Assembly (NCBI RefSeq): GCF_001598215.1
Contig: NZ_BCXJ01000001.1
Location: 434,001-498,000 of the forward strand
Reading direction: 5' to 3'
From: Shouchella clausii
GTDB lineage: Bacteria; Bacillota; Bacilli; Bacillales; Bacillaceae_D
DNA length: 64,000 nt
The position numbers were made by a program, and so were the translations under genes. Positions 16,541-24,809 of the stretch are shown here, one piece after another. Within the stretch, counting starts at the first letter, position 1, and each line of letters starts with the position of its first letter. The notes below the pieces were generated by a model. That model saw only the letters and a program-made list of their open reading frames with translations, was not told the DNA's origin and made no database searches.

Positions 16541-17581
16541 ATGACGAATTCAAAATCCGTTCAAGCTTTGTTCCAACCGTTTTCAATTAAGAATATGACG
16601 CTGTCCAGTCGCATTGTGATGGCGCCGATGACTCGCCAATTTTCACCTGAAGGCGTTCCAGGCCCTGATGTAGCTGCCTATTACCGCCGCAGAGCAGAAA
16701 ACGGAGTCGGACTGATTGTGACCGAGGGTACGGTCATTAACCATCCGGATTCGTCGAATCAGGAAAATGTACCGCACATCTATGGCGAAAAGGCATTAAA
16801 CGGCTGGGCAAACGTAGTAGCTGAGGTACACAAAGCCGGTGGGCGGATCATACCGCAGATTTGGCATATGGGGGCTCGCGGCCATGTCGGTGACTATACG
16901 GAAAAAGATGTCGCCGCCATAGTGGATGCTTTTGCGCAAGCGGCATCCGAAGCGAAGCGGATCGGCTTTGACGGAATCGAACTGCACGGCGCGCACCAAT
17001 ATTTGATTGACCAGTTTTTCTGGAATAAAACCAATCCACGCACAGATCGTTATGGCGGCGACATGGTAGAACGCACCCGCTTTGCGGTAGAAGTCATCGA
17101 AGCTTGCCGCCGCGCCGTCGGACCGGACTTTCCCATCGTGCTGCGCTTCTCGCAATGGAAGGCCAGTGACTATACGGCCAAATTGGCAACAACCCCGGCT
17201 GAACTGGAGCAGTTTCTGGCACCATTAACTGATGCAGGAGTCGATAGTTATCACTGCTCCACTCGTCGCTTCTGGGAGCCCGAATTTGAAGGATCTGACT
17301 TGAATCTTGCCGGTTGGACTAAAAAGCTGACAGGAAAACCAACAATCACCGTGGGTTCAGTTGGGTTGGACAGTGAATTTACGAGTCTCTTCGCCGAAGG
17401 AAAGGGAGCGGGTGTCTCTAACATTAACGGATTGATCGAGAAACTGGAACAGGGGGAATTTGATCTGGTAGCGATCGGTCGGGCATTATTAGCTGACCCT
17501 GCTTGGGCAAGCAAAATCCGCGATGGCCGTTTCGACGAACTGACGCCATTTTCGCCCGATGCGGTGAAAACACTCTACTAA
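16541..17581 (+). CDS. Old-yellow-enzyme family NADH:flavin oxidoreductase
   Basis: A 346-residue FMN-binding TIM-barrel ene-reductase. Landmarks are IVMAPMTRQFSPEGVPG (about 27-43), AAYYRRRAENGVGLIVTEGT, GFDGIELHGAHQYLIDQF (about 145-162, with the His and Gln that contact the substrate), NPRTDRYGG and the C-terminal VAIGRALLADPAWASKI phosphate-binding segment. It reduces activated C=C bonds of enals, enones, maleimides or nitro compounds with NAD(P)H, probably for electrophile detoxification. ATG after CTGGAGGTTGTT. Regulated by the upstream TetR through a shared palindrome. Confidence 0.88.
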   Translation: MTNSKSVQALFQPFSIKNMTLSSRIVMAPMTRQFSPEGVPGPDVAAYYRRRAENGVGLIVTEGTVINHPDSSNQENVPHIYGEKALNGWANVVAEVHKAGGRIIPQIWHMGARGHVGDYTEKDVAAIVDAFAQAASEAKRIGFDGIELHGAHQYLIDQFFWNKTNPRTDRYGGDMVERTRFAVEVIEACRRAVGPDFPIVLRFSQWKASDYTAKLATTPAELEQFLAPLTDAGVDSYHCSTRRFWEPEFEGSDLNLAGWTKKLTGKPTITVGSVGLDSEFTSLFAEGKGAGVSNINGLIEKLEQGEFDLVAIGRALLADPAWASKIRDGRFDELTPFSPDAVKTLY

Positions 17582-17593
17582 ATAAAAGAAGTT

Positions 17594-17831
17594 TTGCGAG
17601 AGGTGGAGGAAATCGATGATGTGTTAATTTTTGGCAGTGGAGCTGTGGGGCAGGAAAAGCGCGGATCGGATATTGACTTAGCCCTTATCGGCAAAAACTT
17701 GAGTTCAAAACAAGTCACAAGACATTCCTTATTTTGTCGATGTGCTTCATTACAATCCATTCGAAAACGAACAATTGAAAGCTCATATAGATAAAGAAGG
17801 AAAGCCTTTGTTTTATCCTGTGAATCATTAA
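17594..17831 (+). pseudogene. Broken MNT-type nucleotidyltransferase
   Basis: The first frame encodes VEEIDDVLIFGSGAVGQEKR and GSDIDLALIG, the GS-x(n)-DxD signature of minimal nucleotidyltransferases. It then shifts into nonsense near 17712. Another frame continues the family: DIPYFVDVLHYNPFENEQLK and AHIDKEGKPLFYPVNH, stop at 17831. So a frameshift, perhaps with a small deletion, has killed a gene of roughly 90-100 codons. Such proteins are often antitoxins of HEPN/MNT pairs. No HEPN partner is visible. The N terminus is lost in the OYE gene end. Confidence 0.8.
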
Positions 17832-17833
17832 AG

Positions 17834-17858
17834 AAAAGCAGCCCCGGCTGCTTTTTTG
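17834..17858 (+). terminator. Terminator, AAAAGCAGCC/GGCTGCTTTT
   Basis: Compact GC-rich hairpin followed by T residues, directly after the broken nucleotidyltransferase. Confidence 0.8.
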
Positions 17859-17976
17859 TTTTCCTGCATGGAAGTGTTAGAAGCAGCAGCCTTTGTTTCG
17901 CCTATGTAAGCCTTGGTACAAATTAGGAAGATTATCATAAAATTTCAAACATATGGATGGAAATCTAGGCTTGGCC

Positions 17977-18006
17977 TGTATAACAAGCAAACGACTTGGC
18001 ACACTA
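17977..18006 (+). promoter_or_regulatory. Candidate sigma-G promoter of the ger operon
   Basis: TGTATA (17977-17982), a 17-base spacer, then CACACTA (18000-18006). The forespore sigma-G consensus is close to TGAATA and CATACTA, so one base differs in each box. The gene starts 29 bases further on. Germinant receptor operons are classic sigma-G targets. Confidence 0.55.
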
Positions 18007-18034
18007 ACGATATGAATATCCGGAGGAGCCCTTT

Positions 18035-19459
18035 ATGGATGTGTTTGGTGCCGATTATGAACAAAATAAGGAAAGGCTGATCAAGGAAATAGGCGATCAA
18101 GCCGATTTGACGATTAAATATGCGTACGCAACTTCATTGGAAAAGCAGTTGACCTTTTTTTATTTCGGCGAAGCGGACGCGCAAAGAATGGAGAACTGCC
18201 TTCGCTATCTGAATGGGCTACCAGCCGCTTATTTTAAAAAGATAGGCAGCGAGGAGGAGCGGGCAAAACCGTCGATTAGCTATACGGAGTCGGTAGAAGT
18301 TGATGTCAAAAAGGCGGCGAAGTCGCTGTATCTGGATCGGGTTGTCTTGCTGTTGGAGGGCGTTCCGTTTGCGTATGTGTTGCAGTTAAAAAAGGGAATG
18401 AACCGCAATGTGGAAAAGCCGACGATTGAGCCGGTTATCCGCGGCCCGAAAGTATCGTTTATTGAAGATCTGAACGCAAACATTGCCTTAGTACGCCAGT
18501 ATGGCGATGACGAAAACCTCATTGTCGCTGAACATGTCGTCCATTATAAAAACAAACAAAAGACGATCCGTTACATTTACCATAAAGAAAAAACAGAGCC
18601 TGCTGTTGTCGACGAAGTGGCTGAGCGCCTGAAGGGCATTAAACACGCCAATATTGAGGATTCTGGCAAAGTTGAAAGTTTTTTGGACAACTCGCCTTTG
18701 TACTCGCCATTTCCGCAAATCCAGACAACGGAGCGTGTTGACCGGATTTTAGGAGGCATGGAAGAAGGGCGCGTCGCCATCTTCGTCGACGGCTCGCCGT
18801 TTGCGATTATGGTGCCAACCACATTTGAACAGCAACTGCAAGCGGCGGACGATTATTATGAGCGCTGGATGATCAGCTCCCTAATTCGCGTACTCCGTTA
18901 CATAGCTCTATTCATTACGTTGTTTGTCGCACCTGTTTACATCGCGCTTGTCTCTTTCCATCAAGGGCTCATACCGGACGAATTGTCGCTCACGATCATG
19001 AATACACGCATGAACGTGCCATTTCCAGCGGCTGGCGAGGTCATCGTCATGACGCTCTTTATTGAATTATTGCGTGAGGCGAGTATCCGGTTGCCTTCTC
19101 CCCTTGGGCAGACAATCGGCCTTGTTGGCGGCGTTGTCGTTGGTCAAGCTGTTGTTGAGGCCCATATCGTCAGCTCGATCATGGTGATCATCATAGCGCT
19201 GACGGCGATTTCGTCTTTTGCTGTGCCAATGTATAACTTAAGCTTGTCTTTTCGGTTTCTTAGCTTTATCGCCATCGTCTTTGCCTCAACGTTTGGGTTG
19301 TTTGGCGTCGTTTGTTTTTTTATTTTGCTTACCACCCATTTAGCAAGCTTGCACAACTATGGCGTCCATTACTTTTCGCTCAAGTTTTCATTGAAAAAGC
19401 ATGGCATTTACGATGCCATCCTCCGTTTGCCGACTGTACTGAAGGATAAGAAGGGGTGA
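18035..19459 (+). CDS. Spore germination protein, GerA family (A subunit)
   Basis: A 474-residue GerA-family protein. The soluble N-terminal domain (about 1-280) ends in the conserved RILGGMEEGRVAIFVDGSPF (about 239-258) and VPTTFEQQLQAADDYYERW. The membrane part follows with about four to five segments (YIALFITLFVAPVYIAL, then LPSPLGQTIGLVGGVVVGQA). It forms the A subunit of a germinant receptor in the spore inner membrane. RBS GGAGGAG. First gene of a three-gene operon A-B-C. The nutrient that it senses cannot be read from sequence. Confidence 0.92.
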   Translation: MDVFGADYEQNKERLIKEIGDQADLTIKYAYATSLEKQLTFFYFGEADAQRMENCLRYLNGLPAAYFKKIGSEEERAKPSISYTESVEVDVKKAAKSLYLDRVVLLLEGVPFAYVLQLKKGMNRNVEKPTIEPVIRGPKVSFIEDLNANIALVRQYGDDENLIVAEHVVHYKNKQKTIRYIYHKEKTEPAVVDEVAERLKGIKHANIEDSGKVESFLDNSPLYSPFPQIQTTERVDRILGGMEEGRVAIFVDGSPFAIMVPTTFEQQLQAADDYYERWMISSLIRVLRYIALFITLFVAPVYIALVSFHQGLIPDELSLTIMNTRMNVPFPAAGEVIVMTLFIELLREASIRLPSPLGQTIGLVGGVVVGQAVVEAHIVSSIMVIIIALTAISSFAVPMYNLSLSFRFLSFIAIVFASTFGLFGVVCFFILLTTHLASLHNYGVHYFSLKFSLKKHGIYDAILRLPTVLKDKKG

Positions 19460-19466
19460 GTCACGC

Positions 19467-20570
19467 ATGGCTAAGACAACTGTTTATACGCAGAAGACGC
19501 TGACCAACTTCCAGTTTGCGGCAATGATGATGACGGCGCTTATCGGCGTTGGCGTGTTAAACTTGCCGCGGACGATGTCCGTTAACTTAAATACGGCCGA
19601 TGGGTGGATTTCGATTTTTTTTGCCGGTACAGCAGTAAGCCTTATTTTTTTATTTAATGCCTTTGCCTACAAGGCCCATCGTATTGACTCAATTGATGTT
19701 TATATGGAAAAAGCGTTCGGCAAGTGGGCAAGTATGTTTCTCTGCTTCGTGATTGCGATTTACTTTCTCGTCGAGTCAAGTTGGCAAGCCGTGGCCATGA
19801 GCGAAATGGTCCGCTATTTTCTCCTGGAAGAGACGCCCTATTATGTCGTGATTGCGATGATTGTCATACTGAGCGTGTATGCCGTCTATTATCCATTTGC
19901 AACGATTGTGCGCATTTGCTTCTTTTTTCTGCCGATTTCACTTATCGTGCTCTTATTCATTCTTGGGCTTAGTGCAGAAGAAGTCGACGTGTATCGCCTG
20001 CGCCCTGTTGCTCCGGAAGGGTTTTGGCCGATCCTTGCTAATGTAAAAGAGGCGCTCCAAGCTTTTCAAGGCGCTGAAATCATGTTGATCATATTCGCTT
20101 TTCTTAGACCAGGCACAAAACCGAAAAAAAGCGGTGTGCTGGCGATTTCAACGATAACGGTAGTTTATGTGTTGATTTATGGGATTGTGGTTTCCTCGTT
20201 AGGAGTTGCTGAAGTGCAAACACTTGTGTGGCCGACGATTGCCTTGACACAGGCTGCAGAAAGTGGAGCGTTTTTTGCTGGACGCTTAAATTCGTTGCTG
20301 ATTACAACGTGGACGGTGCAATTTTTTACAACTGTTGTCATTTCCTTGTTTGCCGCAGTCCACTTGCTCGATAAAATATTGCCGATCCGCCGCGGTTACT
20401 TGTTGCTTGTATGCGCTGTTCTCGTGTTCGTGGTCGGAGTGCTGCCGCAAACGTTCTACCATATTACAATGATAAGCAAGTGGGAACAGTATGCTTTTTT
20501 GACTATTTTTACGGTACTGCCGTTTCTTTGTTACCTCACTGTTGCGATTAAAAAGAAGGTGAGGGCATGA
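19467..20570 (+). CDS. Spore germination permease, GerB family (B subunit)
   Basis: A 367-residue APC-superfamily membrane protein with about ten transmembrane segments. It begins with QKTLTNFQFAAMMMTALIGV and GVLNLPR and contains ALQAFQGAEIMLIIFAFLRP (about 193-212), both family marks. In GerB proteins this half binds the germinant. It is seven bases after gerA and overlaps the C gene by four bases, so the three are co-translated in the forespore. Confidence 0.9.
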   Translation: MAKTTVYTQKTLTNFQFAAMMMTALIGVGVLNLPRTMSVNLNTADGWISIFFAGTAVSLIFLFNAFAYKAHRIDSIDVYMEKAFGKWASMFLCFVIAIYFLVESSWQAVAMSEMVRYFLLEETPYYVVIAMIVILSVYAVYYPFATIVRICFFFLPISLIVLLFILGLSAEEVDVYRLRPVAPEGFWPILANVKEALQAFQGAEIMLIIFAFLRPGTKPKKSGVLAISTITVVYVLIYGIVVSSLGVAEVQTLVWPTIALTQAAESGAFFAGRLNSLLITTWTVQFFTTVVISLFAAVHLLDKILPIRRGYLLLVCAVLVFVVGVLPQTFYHITMISKWEQYAFLTIFTVLPFLCYLTVAIKKKVRA

Positions 20571-21691
20571 AATTTAAGATTATCGCGCTACTTTGCAGTG
20601 TGCTGCTGCTCACAGGTTGCTGGGACCACACGAATATTGAAGACTACTCACTCGTCATGGGCATTGGGCTTGGGATTGACGCAGAGGAAAAGGAAAAGGT
20701 CGGCATGCTGACGCAACTGTACATGCCTGTAGCTGACGACCAAGGCGTTGCCGAGCTCTCTTTTCGGAATCTCTACACGAAAGGAGCAACGGTCTTAGAC
20801 GCCACCCGCGAGCTGGAGCTAATTGATCAAGGCATACTAAGCGACCATCAACTCGTGCTCGTCTTTCATCAGGATGCGTTAAAAAAATGGCGGGCAGAAG
20901 AGCTGATTAACCAAAAAATCCGCGACGAGCGAGCGAGAAGGGGCATTCGTGTATTTGTAACAGAGGTACCGTTGCAAACACTGTTTAAGTATCCAACGGA
21001 AGCGAAAGTAGCACCTACATCGCAAATGTTAGATGCTCTCGCGCAAAACATCGACCGCTCGACGAAAGTACTGCCACCAGTCACGCTTGGGACGTTGTCT
21101 GATAACATTAATCGTGGCTACACGATTATATTGCCAAAAGTGACAATTAAAGATGGAAACCTAGAGTTAGACGGAGGCCAGATTTTAAAGAAAGGCGTCC
21201 ACCTAGCCAATGCGCTTTCCCCTGACCAAATTACTAGCTTAAACTGGTTTACAGGCGATATAAAAGCTGGCGTTGTTCAGACGGAAGTAGATGGTTACCG
21301 AGTCGTATATGAAGTATTAAGCGCCGAGTTGAATTCTGTCAAAACCACCGTTGAAGACGGCAAACTTGTGATGGACATTGATGTCCAATCAGATGGACGC
21401 CTAGCGGAAAACTGGGATCCGCAAGAAAATACGTACGATCCGAATTATTTAAAGAAACTTGAAGGGTTATTTGAAAAAACGGTAGAAACGCAAGTCGACC
21501 AATTCGTTAACGACATGCAAACAAAATACGAGGCAGCTCCCTTTAAGCTTGTTAAATATGTACGGGTCCAGCAATACCCATTTTGGAAAAAGAATAAAGA
21601 CAACTGGGATGAAGTCTTTTCAGAGGCGACGGTCCGCTATCATGTTGATTTGACGATTACTGACTTTGGCATAAGGGGGAAAAGGCAATAG
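20567..21691 (+). CDS. Germination lipoprotein, Ger(x)C family (C subunit)
   Basis: A 374-residue lipoprotein. The signal peptide ends in LLLTGCW with lipid-modified Cys18, followed by the family motif WDHTNIEDYSLVMGIGLGID. The C-terminal Ger(x)C domain includes LEGLFEKTVETQVDQFVND and the closing YHVDLTITDFGIRGK. It completes the receptor on the outer face of the spore inner membrane. It overlaps the B gene by four bases and is followed by a 9-bp hairpin at 21700-21726. Confidence 0.92.
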   Translation: MKFKIIALLCSVLLLTGCWDHTNIEDYSLVMGIGLGIDAEEKEKVGMLTQLYMPVADDQGVAELSFRNLYTKGATVLDATRELELIDQGILSDHQLVLVFHQDALKKWRAEELINQKIRDERARRGIRVFVTEVPLQTLFKYPTEAKVAPTSQMLDALAQNIDRSTKVLPPVTLGTLSDNINRGYTIILPKVTIKDGNLELDGGQILKKGVHLANALSPDQITSLNWFTGDIKAGVVQTEVDGYRVVYEVLSAELNSVKTTVEDGKLVMDIDVQSDGRLAENWDPQENTYDPNYLKKLEGLFEKTVETQVDQFVNDMQTKYEAAPFKLVKYVRVQQYPFWKKNKDNWDEVFSEATVRYHVDLTITDFGIRGKRQ

Positions 21692-21699
21692 GAGAAGCA

Positions 21700-21726
21700 G
21701 CGAACAGCTTTACGGAGGCTGTTCGC
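21700..21726 (+). terminator. Hairpin after the ger operon
   Basis: Perfect 9-bp stem GCGAACAGC / GCTGTTCGC. The following bases are only moderately T-rich. Confidence 0.5.
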
Positions 21727-21770
21727 CATTTGCGCTTGCGCGACAGCCGTTTTTGCGTTACTCTAAAAAT

Positions 21771-21788
21771 AGAACGAACGTCCGGTTT
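21771..21788 (+). promoter_or_regulatory. TetR operator candidate, site 1
   Basis: AGAACGAACGTCCGGTTT is an imperfect 18-bp dyad whose right half GTCCGGTTT is the exact reverse complement of the left half AAACCGGAC of site 2 (22433-22450). It lies just before the TetR start at 21805. Confidence 0.5.
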
Positions 21789-21804
21789 TTTAGGGGGGTC
21801 AGCA

Positions 21805-22401
21805 GTGGACCAAGCGCAAAGAAAAGGAGAAAAAACAAAACAATTTATCGCAGAACAAGCAAAAGCGTTGTTTGAGCAAAAGGGCTACGCAGCGACTTCG
21901 ATGGAAGACATCCGCAGCGCGACCGACATGAGCAAAGGCAGCATTTATTATCATTTTAAAAGCAAGGAAGACTTGTATCTTTTTACGGTTGAAGAAGCCA
22001 ATAAAGCATGGATTCGCAACTGGCACGAACAAACGCGTGCAGCCGTAACAGCAACAGAAAAACTTTATCAATTGGCGCGCTGTTATGCGACCGACATGCA
22101 TTCATCCCTTGCGCAAACTGTACCCGAATACATTGCTTCTGAAAATGTACAAGGTCAAAAGCAGGAAAAACTGGCTGATTTAATCGAGCCAGAATATGAT
22201 GTTTGCCGCCGTGTCATCGAGGAAGGGATTGAACGAGGAGAATGGAACCCAGACCAACCAGCAACTGAATTAGCGTTTATTCTGTATAGTACACTAACCG
22301 GCCTGTCCATTACGCAATTTTTAGGCCATGATGTCGACCAATTTTACCGCTTTTATGACAGTGCAATTGCTGTATTTTTACAAGGCATTGCTAAGCCATG
22401 A
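21805..22401 (+). CDS. TetR family repressor
   Basis: A 198-residue TetR protein. The DNA-binding domain reads KTKQFIAEQAKALFEQKGYA, then ATSMEDIRSATDMSKGSIYY and HFKSKEDLY, all typical. I choose GTG at 21805 with AGGGGGGTC upstream; the longer frame runs through the probable operator and is not needed. The C-terminal domain (about 60-198) would bind an unknown, probably hydrophobic, ligand. It probably represses itself and the next gene, a GNAT acetyltransferase, because related operator halves flank both. Confidence 0.85.
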   Translation: MDQAQRKGEKTKQFIAEQAKALFEQKGYAATSMEDIRSATDMSKGSIYYHFKSKEDLYLFTVEEANKAWIRNWHEQTRAAVTATEKLYQLARCYATDMHSSLAQTVPEYIASENVQGQKQEKLADLIEPEYDVCRRVIEEGIERGEWNPDQPATELAFILYSTLTGLSITQFLGHDVDQFYRFYDSAIAVFLQGIAKP

Positions 22402-22432
22402 TCCCATTTGGGGTCTTTCTATAACTAAAAAT

Positions 22433-22450
22433 AAACCGGACGGTCAGTTT
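22433..22450 (+). promoter_or_regulatory. TetR operator candidate, site 2
   Basis: AAACCGGACGGTCAGTTT, 27 bases before the acetyltransferase start and sharing the AAACCGGAC half site with site 1. Six of nine positions pair across the dyad. Confidence 0.5.
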
Positions 22451-22477
22451 TATTTAATAAGGAAAGGATGATCAACT

Positions 22478-23299
22478 ATGCAACGTGTTCCAACAGCGCG
22501 GTATCCCGAAATCGGCTCGCTTTTTGCCCACATGTCCCACCAACCGATTGTCAAATCGATATTAGCTGGCAATACGAAAGGAGAAGTTTACAGTGATTGC
22601 ACGCTCACCCCTAAATCAAGCATGATCAATGGCATGGGCTTTGAAATCCTCGTCGCAGGTGACGCAGGCAACACGCGCTTTAACCAAGAAGCTGCAAACT
22701 ACGTTGCCGACAAAGTGGTGCCAATCGCGAAAAAAGCAGGAGCACCACACGTAACGATCTATCCGGAAACAGACGTATGGGCTCACATGTTCCAGAAGAA
22801 GCTAGGAGAAATGGGGAAACAGGCAGACAAGAAAAGCAAACGTTTCTATACTTTAGAGCGACAGCAGTTTAAAAAGGACAATAAAGAACTACCTAATCAC
22901 GCAACTTTAACTGCAATTAACGCCAGCGTGCTAAAAGACGAAACGCTGCTAAACCGCGAATACTTGCGGCAATGGATCGATTCTTCTTGGACATCGGTAG
23001 AATCGTTTCTTAAAAAAGGAATCGGCTACTGTGTCATCGAAGGCGATGTGATTGTCCATTGGTGCCTCGCCGTCTTTGCGGCAGACAGGAAACTTGAATT
23101 TGCCCTTATGACAGTAGCTGGTTACGAAGGCAAAGGCTATGCAAAAGCAGGCGCAAGCGCATGCATGGAAAAAGCGCTTAGCATGGGCAAACAACCGCTC
23201 TGGAATTGTAATAAAGACAACGCAGCATCGATTGCTGTCGCAAAAAGCTTGGGCTTTAAACAGCAACTTGATTACGAAGTTTTGGAAATCAGGTTATAA
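22478..23299 (+). CDS. GNAT family N-acetyltransferase
   Basis: A 273-residue protein. Its C-terminal half has the acetyl-CoA fold: VIEGDVIVHWCLAVF, then MTVAGYEGKGYAKAGASACM (about 210-229, the pyrophosphate-binding region) and NKDNAASIAVAKSLGFK (about 247-263), the usual GNAT ending. The N-terminal 120 residues form an extra domain seen in a Bacillus subgroup of GNAT enzymes. ATG after GGAAAGGATGATC. Linked to the upstream TetR, so it may modify a toxic amine or antibiotic. Substrate unknown. Confidence 0.78.
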   Translation: MQRVPTARYPEIGSLFAHMSHQPIVKSILAGNTKGEVYSDCTLTPKSSMINGMGFEILVAGDAGNTRFNQEAANYVADKVVPIAKKAGAPHVTIYPETDVWAHMFQKKLGEMGKQADKKSKRFYTLERQQFKKDNKELPNHATLTAINASVLKDETLLNREYLRQWIDSSWTSVESFLKKGIGYCVIEGDVIVHWCLAVFAADRKLEFALMTVAGYEGKGYAKAGASACMEKALSMGKQPLWNCNKDNAASIAVAKSLGFKQQLDYEVLEIRL

Positions 23300-23427
23300 G
23301 AAGGGGAGAGGAAGTCCAAACTAGCTATGTTTTAAGAGGACCATATAAAAAAGCTTGTTTTCCCTATTATTCTACAAAGTGCGACAGCAACAGCCAATTG
23401 AATGATGTTGGGAAATATCCAAATTCC

Positions 23428-23456
23428 TTACAATACGAGAAAATTCCATTTATAAT
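23428..23456 (+). promoter_or_regulatory. Sigma-A promoter of rap
   Basis: TTACAA (23428-23433), 17-base spacer, perfect TATAAT (23451-23456), 32 bases before the rap start. No ComA box is seen. Confidence 0.7.
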
Positions 23457-23488
23457 AGAAAGCAACATATTTGGTTTGGGGTGATCGG

Positions 23489-24589
23489 ATGTCTACGGTA
23501 GTGCAGGCGGAAAAAGCGGGGGCGAAAATCGTTGACTGGTATAGTTGCATTATTTCGCGGTCAATCGACCAAGCGATTCTCCTCAAAGAACAAGCCAGCG
23601 CCCTCGTAAAAAACATGGAGCCGAATGACAAGATTTTAGCGTACTATTCATTAGTCGAATTTCGCCATGAAATGCTGCTCAGACAAAACGCAGGAATGGA
23701 AGAAGAAGAACGATTTGCGAAAATTGAACCCATTCTAGAGGATACAGTCGACCATTTACTCAAGTACCTCTATTATTTCATCAGCGGGCAAAATGAATAC
23801 ATCAATGAACGTTACAAATCCGCGATCAAACTATTCAGGAAAGCAGAACGTTTACTAGAGTATGTCGACGACGACGCAGAAGAGGCCGAATTTTATTATT
23901 ATGCTGGAGCCGTTTGTTACCGACTAAACCAATACCCTTTTGCGACCTCATATGTCGAGCAGGCTAAAACAATCTTTGACCGTCTTGGATATGTGGAAAA
24001 GGCGATTAACTGTCAAATTATAATGGCGGGTATTAACTCCGACATCAAAATGTATACAAAAGCGGCTGAAATCTTAAAAGACGCTTTACAACAGGCTCAT
24101 ATGTATCCTGAATCAAAAGCGCTTGTTTTCCGTGCCCGCGGACTAAATGCAATACGGAAAATGGAGTGGGAAGAGGCAGAACATTATTTCAAATCTGCCT
24201 TAGCGATTAAAGAACATCGCCAGTCACCAGTAAGCATGAAAAGCCAGTACAATTTGGCAAACATCTTATTTCGTTTACAGAGAGATTTGGAAGCGCGGGA
24301 ATTTTTTAAAAAAGCGGAAGTAGGCATTCATTATTATAGAAATATAGAATACTCGGCGCGGTCTTTAGTCACAAAAGGGCTTTATATTGAAAAAGGAAAT
24401 TTGGCATTAGTCAATAAGGGCATCGATCTTCTAAGAGAACACTCTTTAGAGTTTGAAATTGCTGAAGTGGCTGAAGAGACGTCTGCTTACCTTGAAAAAG
24501 CAGGAAAATCACAAGAAGCATTGAAGTATATGAAAGTCGCTTACGAAGCGAGGTTAAAACAAAATGCACTGGGGGTTGATCAAGCATGA
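23489..24589 (+). CDS. Rap-type aspartyl phosphate phosphatase / regulator (TPR protein)
   Basis: A 366-residue Rap-family protein (usual length about 375). The N-terminal helical bundle (about 1-70; IVDWYSCIISRSIDQAILLK) is followed by tetratricopeptide repeats to the end (KSAIKLFRKAERLLEYV, then EEAEFYYYAGAVCYRLNQYP). Rap proteins dephosphorylate Spo0F or block regulators such as ComA and are inhibited by their Phr peptide. I start at ATG 23489, after GGGGTGATC, which matches the anti-Shine-Dalgarno unusually well. A phr gene overlaps the stop codon (ATGA) and a second one follows. Target not predictable from sequence. Confidence 0.88.
   Translation: MSTVVQAEKAGAKIVDWYSCIISRSIDQAILLKEQASALVKNMEPNDKILAYYSLVEFRHEMLLRQNAGMEEEERFAKIEPILEDTVDHLLKYLYYFISGQNEYINERYKSAIKLFRKAERLLEYVDDDAEEAEFYYYAGAVCYRLNQYPFATSYVEQAKTIFDRLGYVEKAINCQIIMAGINSDIKMYTKAAEILKDALQQAHMYPESKALVFRARGLNAIRKMEWEEAEHYFKSALAIKEHRQSPVSMKSQYNLANILFRLQRDLEAREFFKKAEVGIHYYRNIEYSARSLVTKGLYIEKGNLALVNKGIDLLREHSLEFEIAEVAEETSAYLEKAGKSQEALKYMKVAYEARLKQNALGVDQA
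24500..24528 (+). promoter_or_regulatory. Candidate sigma-H promoter for phr inside rap
   Basis: GCAGGAAAA (24500-24508), 11-base spacer, ATTGAAGTA (24520-24528). This fits the sigma-H pattern RnAGGAWWW / RnnGAATWW with a single mismatch. Several B. subtilis phr genes have such an internal sigma-H promoter at the end of rap. Confidence 0.65.
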
Positions 24590-24702
24590 AAAAACTTCTC
24601 TTCACTTTAGTGTTGGTGCTTGCCTTTACTGGATTTCAAGGCCTTGCACAGTCAAATGGGAACCCAATTCAACCGCATGATAAAAATGATATTGTGAGCT
24701 GA
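24586..24702 (+). CDS. Phr signalling peptide precursor, copy 1
   Basis: A 38-residue secreted precursor starting MKKLLFTLVLVLAFTGFQGL, an N-terminal Lys pair plus hydrophobic export signal, then a polar tail ending QPHDKNDIVS. It overlaps the rap stop by ATGA, the standard rap-phr arrangement. After export and processing, a five- or six-residue peptide from the tail (for example NDIVS, or an internal one such as DKNDI) would re-enter through Opp and inhibit the Rap protein. The exact mature peptide is not certain. Confidence 0.85.
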   Translation: MKKLLFTLVLVLAFTGFQGLAQSNGNPIQPHDKNDIVS

Positions 24703-24764
24703 TTTTTTTAGGAAGAGAAAGCCTAAATAGCAAATGCCTGAAGATGCCTGTAGATTGACAGTTT

Positions 24765-24809
24765 ACAACCAAGCAAAACCAAAAATCAATGGGGGTCGGT
24801 CAGGAATGA
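24765..24809 (+). pseudogene. Relic of the rap 3' end before phr copy 2
   Basis: In the frame whose stop TGA overlaps the second phr ATG, the bases read TTKQNQKSMGVGQE and stop, matching the rap C terminus RLKQNALGVDQA and stop. The GGGGGT...CAG bases just before the ATG are also shared. This shows that copy 2 arose by duplication of a rap-3'-end/phr segment. Confidence 0.75.
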
